Made by a program: the position numbers and the translations under genes. The notes beneath the pieces were generated by a model, which had not been told where the DNA came from, did not search any database, and saw only the letters and a list, made by a program, of their open reading frames with translations. 64,000 nucleotides of DNA from Phallusia mammillata (Eukaryota; Chordata; Ascidiacea; Phlebobranchia; Ascidiidae): assembly GCA_003260075.1 (NCBI GenBank), contig QLIY01000002.1, positions 96,149-160,148 on the forward strand. The letters are read 5' to 3'. Positions 36,553 through 49,115 of the stretch are shown in pieces. Each line of letters opens with the position of its first letter. Position 1 is the first letter of the stretch.

Positions 36553-39500
36553 TAAGTCATTTTAAATTTGTTTGCATTTCACTAAGGTCAGTGTAAAGAT
36601 TGCGTTTCCGTGACATAATCATAATTTAATAGGTTAGCCTGTTTGCTAATTGAAACGCAAATTTCAAATTAAAAACTAACTGGATATAATTTTACCAAAT
36701 TGTTAGATAATATCAAATAAAACCTTAAACTGGATGTGATTTCCATATTTAAAATTCTTTTTTTCCTGTTCTTTCTTTCGCCGTTTTGCTGCTTTCATAA
36801 ATAACATTGGACGCAGTAGGCACATCGCTAATTTTGCATTTTTCAAATATCCTTAAACTGTGAACAAGAACTGAAGTTTATCATGCATATTAGAAAATTG
36901 CAAAACAATGCATTCGGACTTCGGAGATACACACTTTAACTACCTGCTATACATCAAAACATGTTGTTTCTGGTGAGCGTTTAACACATATACAGCCTTG
37001 CACCTGGAACAAAACTGATAACCTCTAGCTAACAAAAAGCCAGCTTTTGAAGTAAATCCACCACAACACTTTAAGCCAACAATTGTTACAAATTACGGTA
37101 TGTGTATTTGCATTAGCAATTATCCTCCAAGCAAAAAGGACCACCCTCAAACCTTTAGGGGGCATAAATTCACCCCAAACAACCCTTCAAGACAGAAATA
37201 GACGCGCGATGTTCGAAAACCTATCGTTGCTATGACGACGAGCGCTGTTTGACGTCATAGTAACACGAAATCAAGCGTGCAAAAGGTAAGCTCCGGAGGG
37301 GTCGCCGATAATTGGAAACGCAATCCCTCCCTGAGATGGGGTGGGGTGAAATTCGGGGGTGAGGAGACCGGGGACTAAGGGGGTCGACCACACGTGATAA
37401 TCCGACAAACCTAGATCGAGCGTAACGGAAAATGGGAAACGCTTAAGTTTGACGAACAAATACGGGTTATCAGTGATTTACGGAAAATTAGAAACTTGGT
37501 GGAACATTATAGGGATTATATTTCTGACCTGGGTCTGACACCAATAACTTTAAGTTTGGATTTATGTTACGTTAGTTGGGAGAGGTCGCTCAGTGAAGAT
37601 CAGTTGTTGTCAACATTGTTTTTAAAGGTTTCAAATAAACCAGCATTTCTTTTGCCTGGCTGATCATTAAATTCTTTTAATGTTACATTTCTAAACAACT
37701 AACTTTGACCTGAATGGCGAAAAAATATTATATGCAGCTTGCGTTGTATTGTACATTATTTTTATTCAAGTCTTTCAAACTTCACAATATGTGTGGTATT
37801 TCTCTGATGAAAACGTTGATTGCTTAGGTTAACAGGTCAATTTATTGCGCTTGTGACAAGGGTCAAATTAGTGAATTTGTGATTAGTACAGAAAGATATA
37901 AGTGATGAAAAGTAATGACGCTTCGAAAAAACAGGCGTACAACATGCGACATCCATTCATATACCCCTTAAGTTTCGTTATACATTGTCTTTCACAAGTT
38001 TCTAACAGGTAGGCCTATATAAAATGAAGAAGTTTTCAAAAATGAATTAAGTCTTCAAAACTAAAAAAAAGAATCTCCAAAAACGCATGTTTGAAGCATT
38101 AGTGAGTGTCAACTACTTTTATTTGAGAACACCAGGGAAGAAGCTGAAATGACGAATTTGGGCAGCCGAGGCCTTCTTCGATGCAACAAAACTTCTCCTA
38201 GTCAACTGCACGACGGTATTTAATGCACGGCGCCACTATTCTTAGCAGCTGTCTGTATTAACCCTGCAGCAATGCTGGACATAAATAAAAGGTCATCTCA
38301 TTAAGCTGACAGCCACGTCGCTCGAAGAGCCATGGTTTCCGCTGGCTCTGACATCAGTTAGGAACTCATGAAGGTTCACGGGCCTTTGTTGGTCGCTTGC
38401 AGGTATTTAACGCGCTGCATGTAAAATGTACGCCCTGTAACCAAGGGATGTATGCCTTCTACAAATGTGTGTGACAGGCCCAGAAACGACAGGGCCATCA
38501 GATTAACTGTCAGAGGCTTTTAAATCGCGGGTGCAGCAGCGGCTATTTATGGATTTTTAGGCTTGTTTGATGGGAAGGTACCTTGTTTTTGACGTGTTTA
38601 AAATTAGGATATGAATGTCCACACCTCAAATGTATGTAGGTGTCATGAAGGACCTTTAGGTTGATATCAAATCCCTTTTTGTTCGACTGTTGCGAATCCC
38701 ATTTAGGCAAAATATACAATTACTCCTAGTTTACATCCCGTTTTTTTTCACAGTATAACCGTTACCATCACCTTTCTTCACAGTACAATAAAGGCTTTTG
38801 TGAATGTAACACGTTTTTGGTGTACGAGGACAAAAATACCACTTAGAAACAATTTTTCTTTCCAACACAATTTTTGGGCTTTAAAAAACTATTTTGCATG
38901 TAATATGTATTAAGCATAACAAGTGAAAGAGAACACATTTTATTTCTCCTAAAACATACCAACAGGCGCTTTTAAAACTTTTACATACAAGTTTACACTT
39001 CCAAGACAATAAACGCTTACAACACCAACATTTTCGTTAATAACAACAACAAATCATTTAAAGCGTAAAATCGCATGCCCCCAGTTCCATTATTCTTTCA
39101 GTGAAAACTCAAGAAATGCACGTAGCCGATGCATAATTAACGCCCCTTTACACTACCAATCCTTGGAACAGCTAAGAGGTCAAAACTTCTTTAAATTGAG
39201 TAATATATTTAAATTTGTTTAAAATGCTCCGTTGTCTTTAACGTGTGATCACGTATACCGATGTGTGCGGTTTTCTAACAGCGATTACGTGTTCTTCCGT
39301 GACTCCCAAGCATTACTTTCATGCGGTGAATTTGCGGGGGGTTCGGCAACACCGTAGGCCCACATAGCTTGTACATTATCTCGCGGCTTCGACTTTTTAC
39401 TCTGATTCTGTTCTCAGAACTCGCTGCTCAAAACCGCATTAATAACAAACAAGATTCAACCGAGCAATTCAGCTTTGAACTAAACTAAAGCAACCCAGAT

Positions 39501-39645
39501 TTCACATCAAAAAGATAAGAAACCAAAATGAAAAAACATCAAAGATTTAAAACACGAATAGCGATACTTAAGTAACCTTATTTGGAAACTATATTAAGGC
39601 AGACATCTCCACGGCGGAGTCATTATGTTCACTAAGCGTTTAAGG

Positions 39646-40140
39646 CAGGCGTCTCAAACACGCGGCCCGCGGGCCGCATGCGGCCCTCCAAGAGTTTTTG
39701 TGCGGCCCGCGAAGTAACTTTTAGAAGTTATGTGTTTTACTCAGGCGGAAAACCCTGTCAGATCAGTAAGTTTAAAAGATACAATCACTTTCTATTGGTG
39801 GTAGATGCAACTTTTTAATAGGAAAAATCGAAATAGCTTCTCTTTAGAATCAGCAATTGCGATTGTTGCGTCATATTATTTACATTGTTGCGTCATTGTA
39901 TGTCATTGTTTTCACACAAAGCAATAAAGCACAGTTGGTTCTTTACTTTGTTACACTGTATATCTGTTTCTTATTGTGTTTTTTTAGTGTAGTTAATGGC
40001 ATAACTGAATATTTTACTTTTAAATCATGCAATACTATTGTTGCCACGTTACACTGTAACAAATGTTTCGATAGTGCGGTCCTCGACTTACTTAAAAGTT
40101 TGTTTTTGGCCCTTAAAGCAAATTGAGTTTGAGACCCCTG
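39646..40140. mobile_element. Complete non-autonomous hAT element, 495 bp, with 8-bp target duplication
   Basis: The element starts CAGGCGTCTCAAAC and ends GTTTGAGACCCCTG, giving imperfect terminal inverted repeats of about 15 bp with the CAG...CTG ends usual for hAT. It is flanked by a perfect 8-bp direct repeat GTTTAAGG (39638-39645 and 40141-40148), the target duplication size of the hAT superfamily. Just inside the left end is a GC-rich palindromic block (GCGGCCCGCGGGCCGC and more GCGGCCC units, 39662-39712) unlike the AT-rich remainder. The open frame in the right half has no transposase features and no ATG at its start, so the element must be mobilised in trans. Confidence 0.9.
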
Positions 40141-40194
40141 GTTTAAGGCGTTGTTTCGTTCACTGAGCAGAGAAAAAATAAGGACAATAGGTCT

Positions 40195-40270
40195 AGCTTC
40201 TGGCGGGACTCGAACCCATAAAATCGAACTGTCTTAACTAGTCACGAGTTACTGCTATAACTAAAAACTA
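40195..40270 (-). repeat. tRNA-related SINE remnant
   Basis: The minus strand carries GGTTCGAGTCCCGCC, a good B box with four of five T-stem pairs, preceded at tRNA spacing by a weak A-box-like TAGCAGTAACTCG. The acceptor ends do not pair. Confidence 0.4.
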
Positions 40271-41612
40271 AAGAAGCTACATATGTATTAGATTCGTCAC
40301 TGACGTTAAATATATCACAAAAACATTTACTAAACCTTAGCGTTGAAGTTAAAAATTGCGTCTGTTTTCAAAACAAATTAAATCGGATGTAAAAATCAAT
40401 TTGAGACGCCTATCTTCAAAGAAAAAACAAAAAGGTTTTGTTTTTAATGTACCTTGGTTCGAAGGGTTTCAGTAGTTCTGTTTGTTTTGGCCTAGTGTTA
40501 AATTGAGTTAGTGCGGAGATGAGAGAATGTTAATGGCTGTGTAGACGCAAGACGGCAAGGAAACGTGTTTGATCTCAAGTCGCACCGACGACGTTCGCAA
40601 AGGAAACAATCACAACTTTGGGCTACTGGCGGTAAAAGTGGAATGTTTTACGAGTGTCTATTTTTGACATCCTTTTTCTCGAAAAATACGCACAGTTTTT
40701 TTTTGTTTTTGTGTCTAACGCTGTAACCCACAACATAGGGCGTAAAAGTATGTTCCTTTTTCAGGATGGCATACTTAAGGCATGGACGAAAAAACGGGGC
40801 ACGAATGCAAGGAATGTTCATAGAAAGGTCGACTATTTATACTTGGAAGTTCATCTCGTAAAATAAGAAAACATGTGAATATATAAAAACTAGTTTGCAT
40901 TAGTAGTCGAGTATAAGGTTTCGTTTGGAAACGTTTAACAAACTGTTCATGGAACGGTCGGATTTCAAAGGTCAAATATTTTGCATTCTATTTCGGACAC
41001 AACGACATTTAAGGAAACTACGAGTTTGACTATGAAACCAATAATTAAAACCCGTTTTTAGCGGCGGAAAGTTTGCCTATCTCGACATTCAATGCTGCGG
41101 GTTTAGCAAATTCCAAAGCTCTATATTAGACTCCCCTGGCCAATAAAAAAGAGCAGAAGTCCAAAACGTCAAGATAATATCTATTCGTCACGCATCAAAC
41201 CCAGAAAGCACGGTTTAAGAGGTCACCGTTTTTGTTGCCCTAGGTAGGTGGAAACAACTCACATTCCAAGGGTTAAATTGAATCTGACCGCACTGGCGAT
41301 AGAGTATGGAAAGTTTTATCTTAAAAAACAGAACTCGCGATATTTTTGACAAAATGTATGTCCGAGTAACCAATACTTTTGTAGATTAAAATCTAAGCCA
41401 AAAACGGCCTGAAAGTAAAAAAAAATTGCAAGAGACAGAATCAGCCTTTGCAAAAAAACATACATCGCAAAATACGATTTCGATAGCTGATTACTCAAGT
41501 ATTAATCGTGGTTGAAACAATTGGCTTATTCTATGACCAGATTGGCCCACATGAGGCGGCAATTGTCAAGTTTTTGCTTACCATATCGACATAGCTTTAT
41601 CCCCCAAAACAA
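40271..41612. other. Unassigned AT-rich sequence
   Basis: No recognised feature. Confidence 0.4.
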
Positions 41613-41743
41613 TTGTTGGAAATTTTAATTGCCTGCCTGTCCACTTGAAATATATTCATCTGTCTACGAAATTGGTGGTTTGATGGGTTAAGTTTTGTTC
41701 TAGTACACAGATACGACAAAAAACTGTGTACAGATACGACAAA

Positions 41744-41896
41744 CTAATATCGTATTCATTAACAAATAGATTTTTGTATGTGACCTTGTGCTCAGGAAAT
41801 ATCTTGCGGGGGGGGGGCAGTTTCTTGCAGCTAATATCGTATTCACTAACAAATAGATTTTTGTATGTGACCTTGTGCTCAGGAAATATCTTGCAG
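41744..41896. repeat. Allelic duplicate around a 10-G artificial gap (41808-41817)
   Basis: Copies 41744-41807 and 41831-41896 differ at one base. This is the first G-type gap in the window. Confidence 0.88.
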
Positions 41897-42449
41897 CTAC
41901 TGCGTAAAAATCGCAAGATAATTATGTTCAAACATACCTTTGTTGTATTTCCCCATCTTTTACCATGACATTGCATAATTATTTTGCCACAGTAACGTCC
42001 TTTCGCATCACCACCTCAGCCTTAGTTTACCCCACGGCATCGATTTCACCCCCTTTCACCCCTCTCACGTAACACAACGCCGCGCGTGATCGTCTGACCG
42101 GGAAAAACGAACACGAGGTCGATTAACGCTGAACGTTAATTGCGTGAAAAGACAAAGAAACAAAGAAAGTCGACGAAAAAACTTTGTCGGTTTCGGGCGA
42201 AATCAGCGAGCGAGGGCAAGTCAACAGTTTGCGAACAAAACGCGAGTACACAAATCGTGTTTGTTTGTCCCCTTGCCAAGTTATTTGATCCAGATGGAAG
42301 AATCACGTGATGGCGGGAAGAGACACGTGACTGCCGCATGAGATTTTAGACCAGTGGCTCTCCCTTAACCTTTTTATGACCGTTACCCATACGATAAAAA
42401 GTCTCATTGGTCTCAGTTAACTCCTCCAAAAAAGTAAGATTACAAACTG

Positions 42450-42473
42450 TGACGTCACAGAAAGATGACGTCA
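42450..42473. promoter_or_regulatory. Paired CRE palindromes, 16 bp centre to centre
   Basis: TGACGTCA occurs at 42450-42457 (inside the longer palindrome TGTGACGTCACA) and at 42466-42473. The copy at 42593 starts just after the second site, so the other haplotype is not seen here. Confidence 0.4.
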
Positions 42474-42702
42474 TGAAACCAAATTATTTAACTAGTTAAC
42501 AAAAGGTCTTTGGAATCAATTTATCAGGGTTACAAGATTTTCAAATCGCTGGCAAGAACGTTTGAAACAGAAATTTGCTTTGGGGGGGGGGATCATGAAA
42601 CCAAATTATTTAACTAGTTAACAAAAGGACTTTGGAATCAATTTATCAGGGTTATAAGATTTTCAAATCGCTGGCAAGAACGTTTGAAACAGAAATTTGC
42701 TT
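42471..42702. repeat. Allelic duplicate around a 10-G artificial gap (42582-42591)
   Basis: Copies 42471-42581 and 42593-42702 differ at about two bases. Confidence 0.9.
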
Positions 42703-43022
42703 TTTACCTATACGGTCAATGACAGTAAACTGTTTTAACGGTTTAGTCTTGTAAGGAAAGTTTAACAGCCGTTGGCGTTATTCCAATCGTTTGTCAAAAC
42801 AGTTTTATTTAGGATTATTGGCAATTTTCTGTTGTAAATGTTTTAGTCTTCTTACATTTTATGCTACTCTCTAATGAACAAATTGTACAAACAAAAATAA
42901 ACGCAATTGAAACAAAACTTGAGTGTAACCCATCAGCAAATCCCCAATTTCTGTTAAAAAGGTTTTCGAAGACAGATGGATATATTTCAAGTGGACAGGC
43001 AGGCAATTAAGAGTTCCAACAA

Positions 43023-46000
43023 GCTTTCAAAAACCCCATTTCGCACCCTGGGTGGCAACGATTCACGTCCAATTATCGGGTCACCAGCGTTAAGGCGCTT
43101 CATACCTTCAAGTCACGCTCTATTAGACTCGCAATACCCCCTTGTCTAGCGGTGATTGGTGTGTTAGGACGTGGTTTCCTCTACAGCAGTCACCCGCCTT
43201 TAAACCCAAACACAAGAGCCCTGCGTCGGAGGACTGCGCAAACCGCACGCTAAACAGTCAAGCCGTGGTACTTTTGAGACCGAGAACCGTGAGATGCCAA
43301 CGAGATGACAAGAATTTGGAAATGTTGGTACAGCATTGCGGATGTTTTTTACGCGGGTCAAAAACACGAGGGACTTAGGGACGGTATCTGAAGAGCCTCA
43401 CTTGGTGATAAATGGAAAACAACCAGTTTTGAACTTAAGCGTACGAAAAAGATTTTTTTTAAATTCAAATGTCTTGGACAAATCAACATAACTTACAGCT
43501 ATTTAACTACAACATTTTTTTTCGTTTTAAGAGGTATTTACTATGCATACTTTGCAACACAAAAAGTCGCATTTATAAATGGAAAACTGTTCGAAACTGT
43601 CTGTCATATTTTTCATAAAATGACCACAAAAATATCGATGTATCATAAGAAATTACTCTGGTAAATTGAAAAACTATAAATCTTTGGTTAACTTCTAACA
43701 AACAGGTGTGAGTGTTAGTCCATATAAACCATTTATTTTTTCGGAATTTGTGTCAAAAATTTCCCGACAATTTCCGAATTTCTCGACCACCTTGCGTAAC
43801 AACGAAATCCCGCGCTTGCACGAGTCTTGCATCGCGCAAAACGACCCAAAATAGCTCGCCACGGGAAACTAATAAAAATGCCTTGTGCCAGCTTAAGCAA
43901 GTTGACATCCTAAACAGAGACGAAATGCCTGCACACATAGTAACCTTACTGCTGGGAGCACCACTATCTTACCTCATTGAGAAGGTTTTGTTGTCGCTGT
44001 CGAATGCAGCACGCGATGGTAAGAGGGGGGCACGGCCCGCTACGCCTGCATGGAGATTATCGTTCGAGCGCGATCGCTATAGGCGCATCCTCAAGATTTC
44101 ATCTTTGCGCTGTAATTTATCAAACAGGGATTTGAGCCCGTTTTGCTTTGCCATAGGCTGTTTTTGCGCTCCGATGAAAACTCGAGCACATGTTGAAAAA
44201 AACTTTTCGTGTTGCAATAAATTTATCCCTAGGCTGAGCAAGGGTTTTCAGAAAGGGTAAAACATACAAAAGGGTGCCGTAATTCAAAAGCTCGCTATAG
44301 AAAGGTTTAAAAGGGTTTACATCAACACTATAACCTACAATAAACCTAGATTTAGTGAATTAATGGTTTCTAAACGCTTACGCTTTACCATATTCTTGTT
44401 TTTGAATGTGGCCGCTATAGGGCTGGGAAACTTTAAGCAAAGATTGATTGTTGTACACGAATTGTTAACGATCTAACCAAGAGATTATTTGTAAATCCCA
44501 AAGCGTCAATCGACCAACCACTTATAAACATTGTATGTTTTATCACAGGTAAATAAACAAATCTCGTTTGCAAACCCGCTACAAAAGTGCAAAATGGTAA
44601 ACAAAGTTACCACAGTCCACTACACAGAAGTTGTTTGGGAAACCGCTGTGGTGGAAACAAAACTATTCACTCGTAATTGAGTGACAGCACTTTTACTGTG
44701 AAATCATTGCATATTTGTGTTGCTAAATAAAGAGTAATCAGCCGTGGCAAGAAATAAGACATAGGGGCACGAACCCTCATATGGTGGTCCATTGGGCTTT
44801 GGGGTGAAATGGAATTTCGACTGGTCCCCTGTCACGTATGTGAAAGTCAGTGAGGCGTAACGGCACTGGACAGCCACAGAGCTATCTCAGCAAATTCGTT
44901 TTACCAAATCGTCTCAAAAATGTGCAGATATTACACCTTATCAAAGTGGATTTACGCAACTGGCAAATTTATCCAACACAAATTAATGTGATGTAATAAT
45001 AGTCAAGCTTAATTAGAACAAAGAGTCTCGTTTTAACAAATAACAATCACTATGTACAGTCTGCAGCTTAAGAATCACCATGCTTTGAAAACGAATTGCT
45101 TTAAAAATGTGCACACATATTCAATACTTCTAAACACAACCAAAGATTGCAATTGCACCAAAATGTAAAAAATCAATCACAGCTGCAATTCTTAAACAAA
45201 CAATAGTGATTAATGGCTGAAAATTCTCATAAACCAATGAACAATTGTCGTAGCAAAAACTGTCATGCAAGCAATAAAGGTAAACAAGTTGTATGTATTC
45301 CAACAATGCGTACTTTTGATGTACAAGTAAACAAACCAGCACTTTTTGGAAATGCTGCAAAACAAACCACAAAACCCTAGGTTCATAGCTATCTGGAATA
45401 ACGTCCGATCCTATTTCCGATAAATGGCAGCGATAAATTGCAGAGAGCAAGTCACACCCTTACCCATTCAACACGTGTGTAGACCACATAGGGTTGTCAA
45501 ACAACCGCCCGTACGCTATGTACACTGCCGTCAAAGATGCTTGTAGTTGCGTAGCAATCCCTTATTAAACAATTGAATAGCTTTATGGCCATAAACGCCT
45601 ATTTCTAAACCTCAAAGGCAACCTGGCTGAAATCTAACCGCATACAAAGCCCTATAGAGTAAATTACATTCTACTTTATAGTGGCAACAACATTTTTGCA
45701 TGGTTTGCAAACTCTTTGCAATACATTGTTTGACATTTTCCACCAGACCTGAGGCCACAGAGTTCAATGCTGTGAATTTCATAGGCTTGCACAGTAGTAG
45801 CTAAGTAAACTGGCTCGAACAGTTCGCCTGTCGTCAGCAACAGTTACCCAAACACGGAAACCTCAAGCCTCACTCAAATGCGCAACTGACAAGATTCGAA
45901 ACAAAAGGCTATTAGCACTTTCCCGAGCACGGCTAGCGAAAATATAAAAGGACTCGGAAAAACGTGGTAAACATGGCAAACCATTTCGCTCATGCTTGAA

Positions 46001-47895
46001 CGGCCGTGGCTTGGCGAAGCGTGCGTGCGCCTGGGCGGCGTGCATGTGTGTCGTGAGTGTGCGCGCGCAATTACGCATTGCGCGGGAAAACATTGTCCTA
46101 AAGCAAACACTTGACAAGTAGAGCCCTGGACCGTGGTTGCGTACAGTTTTAACACAGGGTTGATGAATGGGGTATATACCAGGTCATTCTGGACTCGTTT
46201 GCAAACACACGGCTTAAAAGCGCGTTTAAAAGCTGTTTACGTGGTAATAATTGAAATAAAATTAAATTTTTCTTGGTAGTGATTTTACCAGCAATGACCA
46301 AAGACAACGTCCGGAAAAGCCCAATTTTCAACAAATGGTAATAATTTTCCAACTACGACGCCCATTCTGTTTGTTTATTTAATGCATCTCGCTTTTACCT
46401 TTTAAGGGATTTATGTTTCATGTGCATTTTTTCACGACACAATAGAAATCAGCAGTGCAACGCCATTTCATATTAGAACTTACCTAAAGTTTGGAACAAC
46501 GCCGTCTGAAAGTAGATAATTATGGTAAAATGAAAAAATACTTCATGTGTGTAATAGAAGAAACAAGATTTAAGAATCACTGGTAACGATTATTGCACAT
46601 TCTTAAATGATTGACAGTGAATTTATTTTTTTTCTTCATACCTATTCAGCATTTGAAACTGTCAATGCAGTATTCCCAAACCTTGTTTTTAAATTTAGTA
46701 CTAAATTACGTAGCGTGCAGTATCCATTATTTCAAGTATAAATCGATCAACAGTAGAAACAGATACGCCCGATTCCGGCAATAAAACTTTTCCTCGCGCA
46801 GCGTCAATATACGAAAAGTCAGCTGTCTTAAAAATTAAGAACTTAATTGTTTGGATGAGATCAACGCCAAAGTGTAAAAGCTCAGTGTCATTTGTCGACA
46901 AAAAAGCTACGAGGCCCAACCAGTTTCAAGTGTATTCCGGTTTAGTTCGTGACAGATCGTTGCAGTGGTCGACCACACGCCGAGATTTATCTCAAAGCGC
47001 TGGCATTTCCACTTTACCGGGCCTTTTTAGCGGATTATCTCGCGATTTCGGTTGAAGAAATCCGGGCTGGGCTGCCTCTCTTCATAAAGATACTTGCGTG
47101 TTGATGTTTTTCGGCTCCGGCGTTGATTGACGGCCGGCAGGAGGCCCATAGACCAGCGCGGCGTCATCGCCAAATCTGTTTGTTCAAGAATTTCCGAACT
47201 CGAGCGCTGCCAGAAACAACTGACAAATCTTGCTGTTTTTACTGCGCTGATTTCAAGTTGGTATTGTCATCCGCCAACAGGACTCAACCAGTCCGTTGTC
47301 GCTTGGTTGTGAAATCTTGTGGCCCGTAAAACACTGTGATAAACGTTCGTCAAGCGTACAAAGTGTCGCAAAATTTTACAGCTCAAATACTTGCGGTGTG
47401 GAGTTTTACCTACAATCGGTCGTAGTCCTACGCGAAAACAATGCCTTATTGTGACGCAAAGACTTTCCTGTCCAGCAACAACAAGCGGCAGTCACGTGAC
47501 AAAAACCAAACGCGCGCTGCACCTGCGTCAAAATCAACTTACGCTGGTGGAAATGGATGCGGCGTTACGTGACGATTTGGTGACAGCGCATTGTTGAATA
47601 GCAAAGTTTTGACAGGCGGCCAATTTGCAAAGCCGATGGAGAACGTTCAATCATTTGCACCTCATAAGATAGTTGGATGTAAAATCACCGTTGCTATTGG
47701 CCTTGCAGCAGCCATATATACTAATAGTTATCAATTCAATCATCGTTTTTTATTTCTGACTTCCTCAGACAAGCTTAACAATGCATGGTAACCGACTAAA
47801 GATAAATCGCTTCTAACCGTTTTTTTTTTCTATTTATAGACCAACGTAGTTTGTTTGGGGGCAAACTGACTATAGCTTTACAGGTGTATGTCTAC
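43023..47895. other. Unassigned 4.9-kb stretch
   Basis: The longest open frame of the window (43712-44260) starts with GTG and reads through unrelated composition. It includes an ATG segment MPAHIVTLLLGAPLSYL ending at a GTAAGA donor near 44016. A possible minus-strand 22-nt mini-exon lies near 46495-46516, between TTTCAG and GTAAGT sites. CpG-rich patches lie at 45880-46090 and 46950-47580. Confidence 0.3.
45943..45951 (+). promoter_or_regulatory. Candidate TATA box (TATAAAAGG)
   Basis: A canonical TATAAAAGG is followed 21 bp later by AACATGGC, which opens only an 8-codon frame, and then CpG-rich sequence to about 46090. It is a plausible core promoter by motif alone. No exon was recognised downstream. 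Confidence 0.25.
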
Positions 47896-48177
47896 GAAAT
47901 AAAATAATGGGTTTCCAAACCGTATACGAAACATAGTCAGGGCGTTAATGATTTATAGTCCAATAAAAAGCAATACGTAAAGATAATGTATTTTTAACTA
48001 CTTCCATTTATACTAGTAGTTCATATACTGGGGGGGGGGGGAAATAAAATGATGGGTTTCCAAACCGTATACGAAACATAGTCAGGGCGCTAATGATTTA
48101 TAGTCCAATAAAAAAGCAATACGTAAAAATAATGTATTTTTAACTACTTCCATTTATACTAGTAGTTCATATACTGT
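47896..48177. repeat. Allelic duplicate around a 12-G run (48030-48041)
   Basis: Copies of about 135 bp differ by three substitutions and a two-base A-run change. The run equals 10 plus one native G on each side, as shown by the matching positions in the other copy. Confidence 0.9.
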
Positions 48178-48274
48178 GGCACACTTGTAGCAATAGTGAT
48201 TCGCAATTTGAAGTTATTTCCGCATTAACCAACTAGTGAAAAATAAATAAAAAAGCTCCGCTCAAAGCAACTGT

Positions 48275-48286
48275 GGGGGGGGGGGG
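48275..48286. other. 12-G run, probable artificial gap without flanking duplicate
   Basis: It has the same G type and size class as its neighbours, but the flanks do not repeat. It could be a 10-base placeholder with two native G, or a natural homopolymer. Confidence 0.55.
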
Positions 48287-49039
48287 ATATTTATTTAATT
48301 TTTGTCAAAAAAACGTTTTCTTGACAGGAATTTAAGAAACAAAGCTGTAAACCCGTCCAAAATTTGGGCCTAAACCCGAATAAAAAAAGTGTGCATTGGG
48401 GTCGAAAGTTTGTGAAATCGTGGCACAGGATTAAACCCGTTTTGTAAAAACTGAAGCTCAAACTCTAAACGAAAAGTCCGACTTACAAGTTGCAACCCTT
48501 GCCACGAACGTTATCCGAAATCTTCAAAACTGAAATAGAATACACTTAAGGACTTCAAGCAATTCAGTTACCCGGCCCCCGACACAACAAATATGCGGCT
48601 CGTTAACCAAGCAGACACGTCCTCAGCCGCAGAGTAATGACTGACAAATCCGTAGCCACAGTTCCCGGGCAACCTTTCCCAGCATCCGTTATGTGGATGA
48701 CCCGAGGGAATATCTTATTAAAGTCAGTGGGCTCCCTGTGGGACCTGAGATGAGATAAAAACGTGCCAAGAGCCCGTTGACTTTCTCTCTCATCGCCTTT
48801 GTAACGCTGCACGCAAGAACCGATGCAGCTCATACATATTCTATTCCACTGTCGTGGCTGCCGCACACATAACTTGGGAAGCACATGATAGAACAACTAG
48901 GTGTTCCAGAATATGATAAAGTGCTTTGTCCACTACAAAAATGTTTTTAAAAAAGTTCGAAATTAGGCGCATTTGAATGGGTGCTTTTTAGGACATTAGG
49001 ATTGTTAAAACAATTTTAGTAATTGACAAATTAGTTTTG
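48287..49039. other. Unassigned, apart from the minus-strand open frame
   Basis: AT-rich left part and GC-richer right part (48560-48900). No recognised family. Confidence 0.35.
48603..48896 (-). other. Open frame of 97 codons without ATG start, unrecognised
   Basis: The minus strand stays open for 97 codons, with exon-like composition around RSHREPTDFNKIFPRV. A CTCATCTCAG acceptor-like site lies within it. It has no ATG at its start and no recognised family, so it could be an exon or chance. Confidence 0.2.
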
Positions 49040-49115
49040 AAGCTGCAGACAGTGCACACTGTTTCGACCTATAAGGTCTCATATAGGTCGAAACAGTGTG
49101 CACTGTCTGCAGCTT
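49040..49115. repeat. Perfect 34-bp inverted repeat with 8-nt loop
   Basis: Arms 49040-49073 and 49082-49115 are exact reverse complements without a mismatch, separated by AGGTCTCA. The arm begins AAGCTGCAGACAGTGCACAC. The 15-mer TAGTTTTGAAGCTGC at the left edge recurs directly at 49140-49154. Perfection over 34 bp suggests either a recent fold-back event or an assembly inversion, not an old conserved structure. Confidence 0.9.

Larger units (their letters stand above)
34777..39637. other. Unassigned; longest stretch without artificial gaps, probably containing a scaffold join
   Basis: It holds a CRE at 35718, the tRNA-like remnant at 35595-35681, the exon-like frame at 36347-36552 and a CRE at 37250 in a GC-rich patch (37190-37420). 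The change from C-type to G-type gap runs falls between 34674 and 41807, so a join of opposite-orientation scaffolds is expected somewhere here or just to the right. Confidence 0.35.
41613..43022. repeat. Long inverted repeat: arms of roughly 90-110 bp enclosing 1.2 kb
   Basis: The left arm 41613-41699 and right arm 42911-43022 are reverse complements with small indels. The core TTAATTGCCTGCCTGTCCAC and the following TTGAAATATAT match perfectly, and the match goes on through TCATCTGTCT and GATGGGTTA to AGTTTTGTT. This could be a terminal-inverted-repeat transposon or a fold-back element. The interior holds two artificial gaps (41808-41817, 42582-42591), two CRE palindromes and no recognised coding region. 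I could not define a target duplication. Confidence 0.6.

Noticed and set aside
39857-40126. 89-codon frame inside the hAT element as a transposase
   Set aside because: No ATG at its start, AT-driven hydrophobic composition, far too short and without hAT motifs.
42354-42390. CAGTGGCTCTC...AACCTTTTTATGACC as another SPIN-like element
   Set aside because: It resembles a left end, but no matching right end or target duplication was found before 43000.
43712-44260. Longest open frame (182 codons) as a gene
   Set aside because: It starts at GTG, has no recognised homology and has composition like its surroundings; only an internal ATG segment with a donor was noted.
44760-44800. tRNA gene suggested by GGGGCACGAACCCTC
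   Set aside because: The T-loop sequence is wrong and there is no A box or paired acceptor stem.
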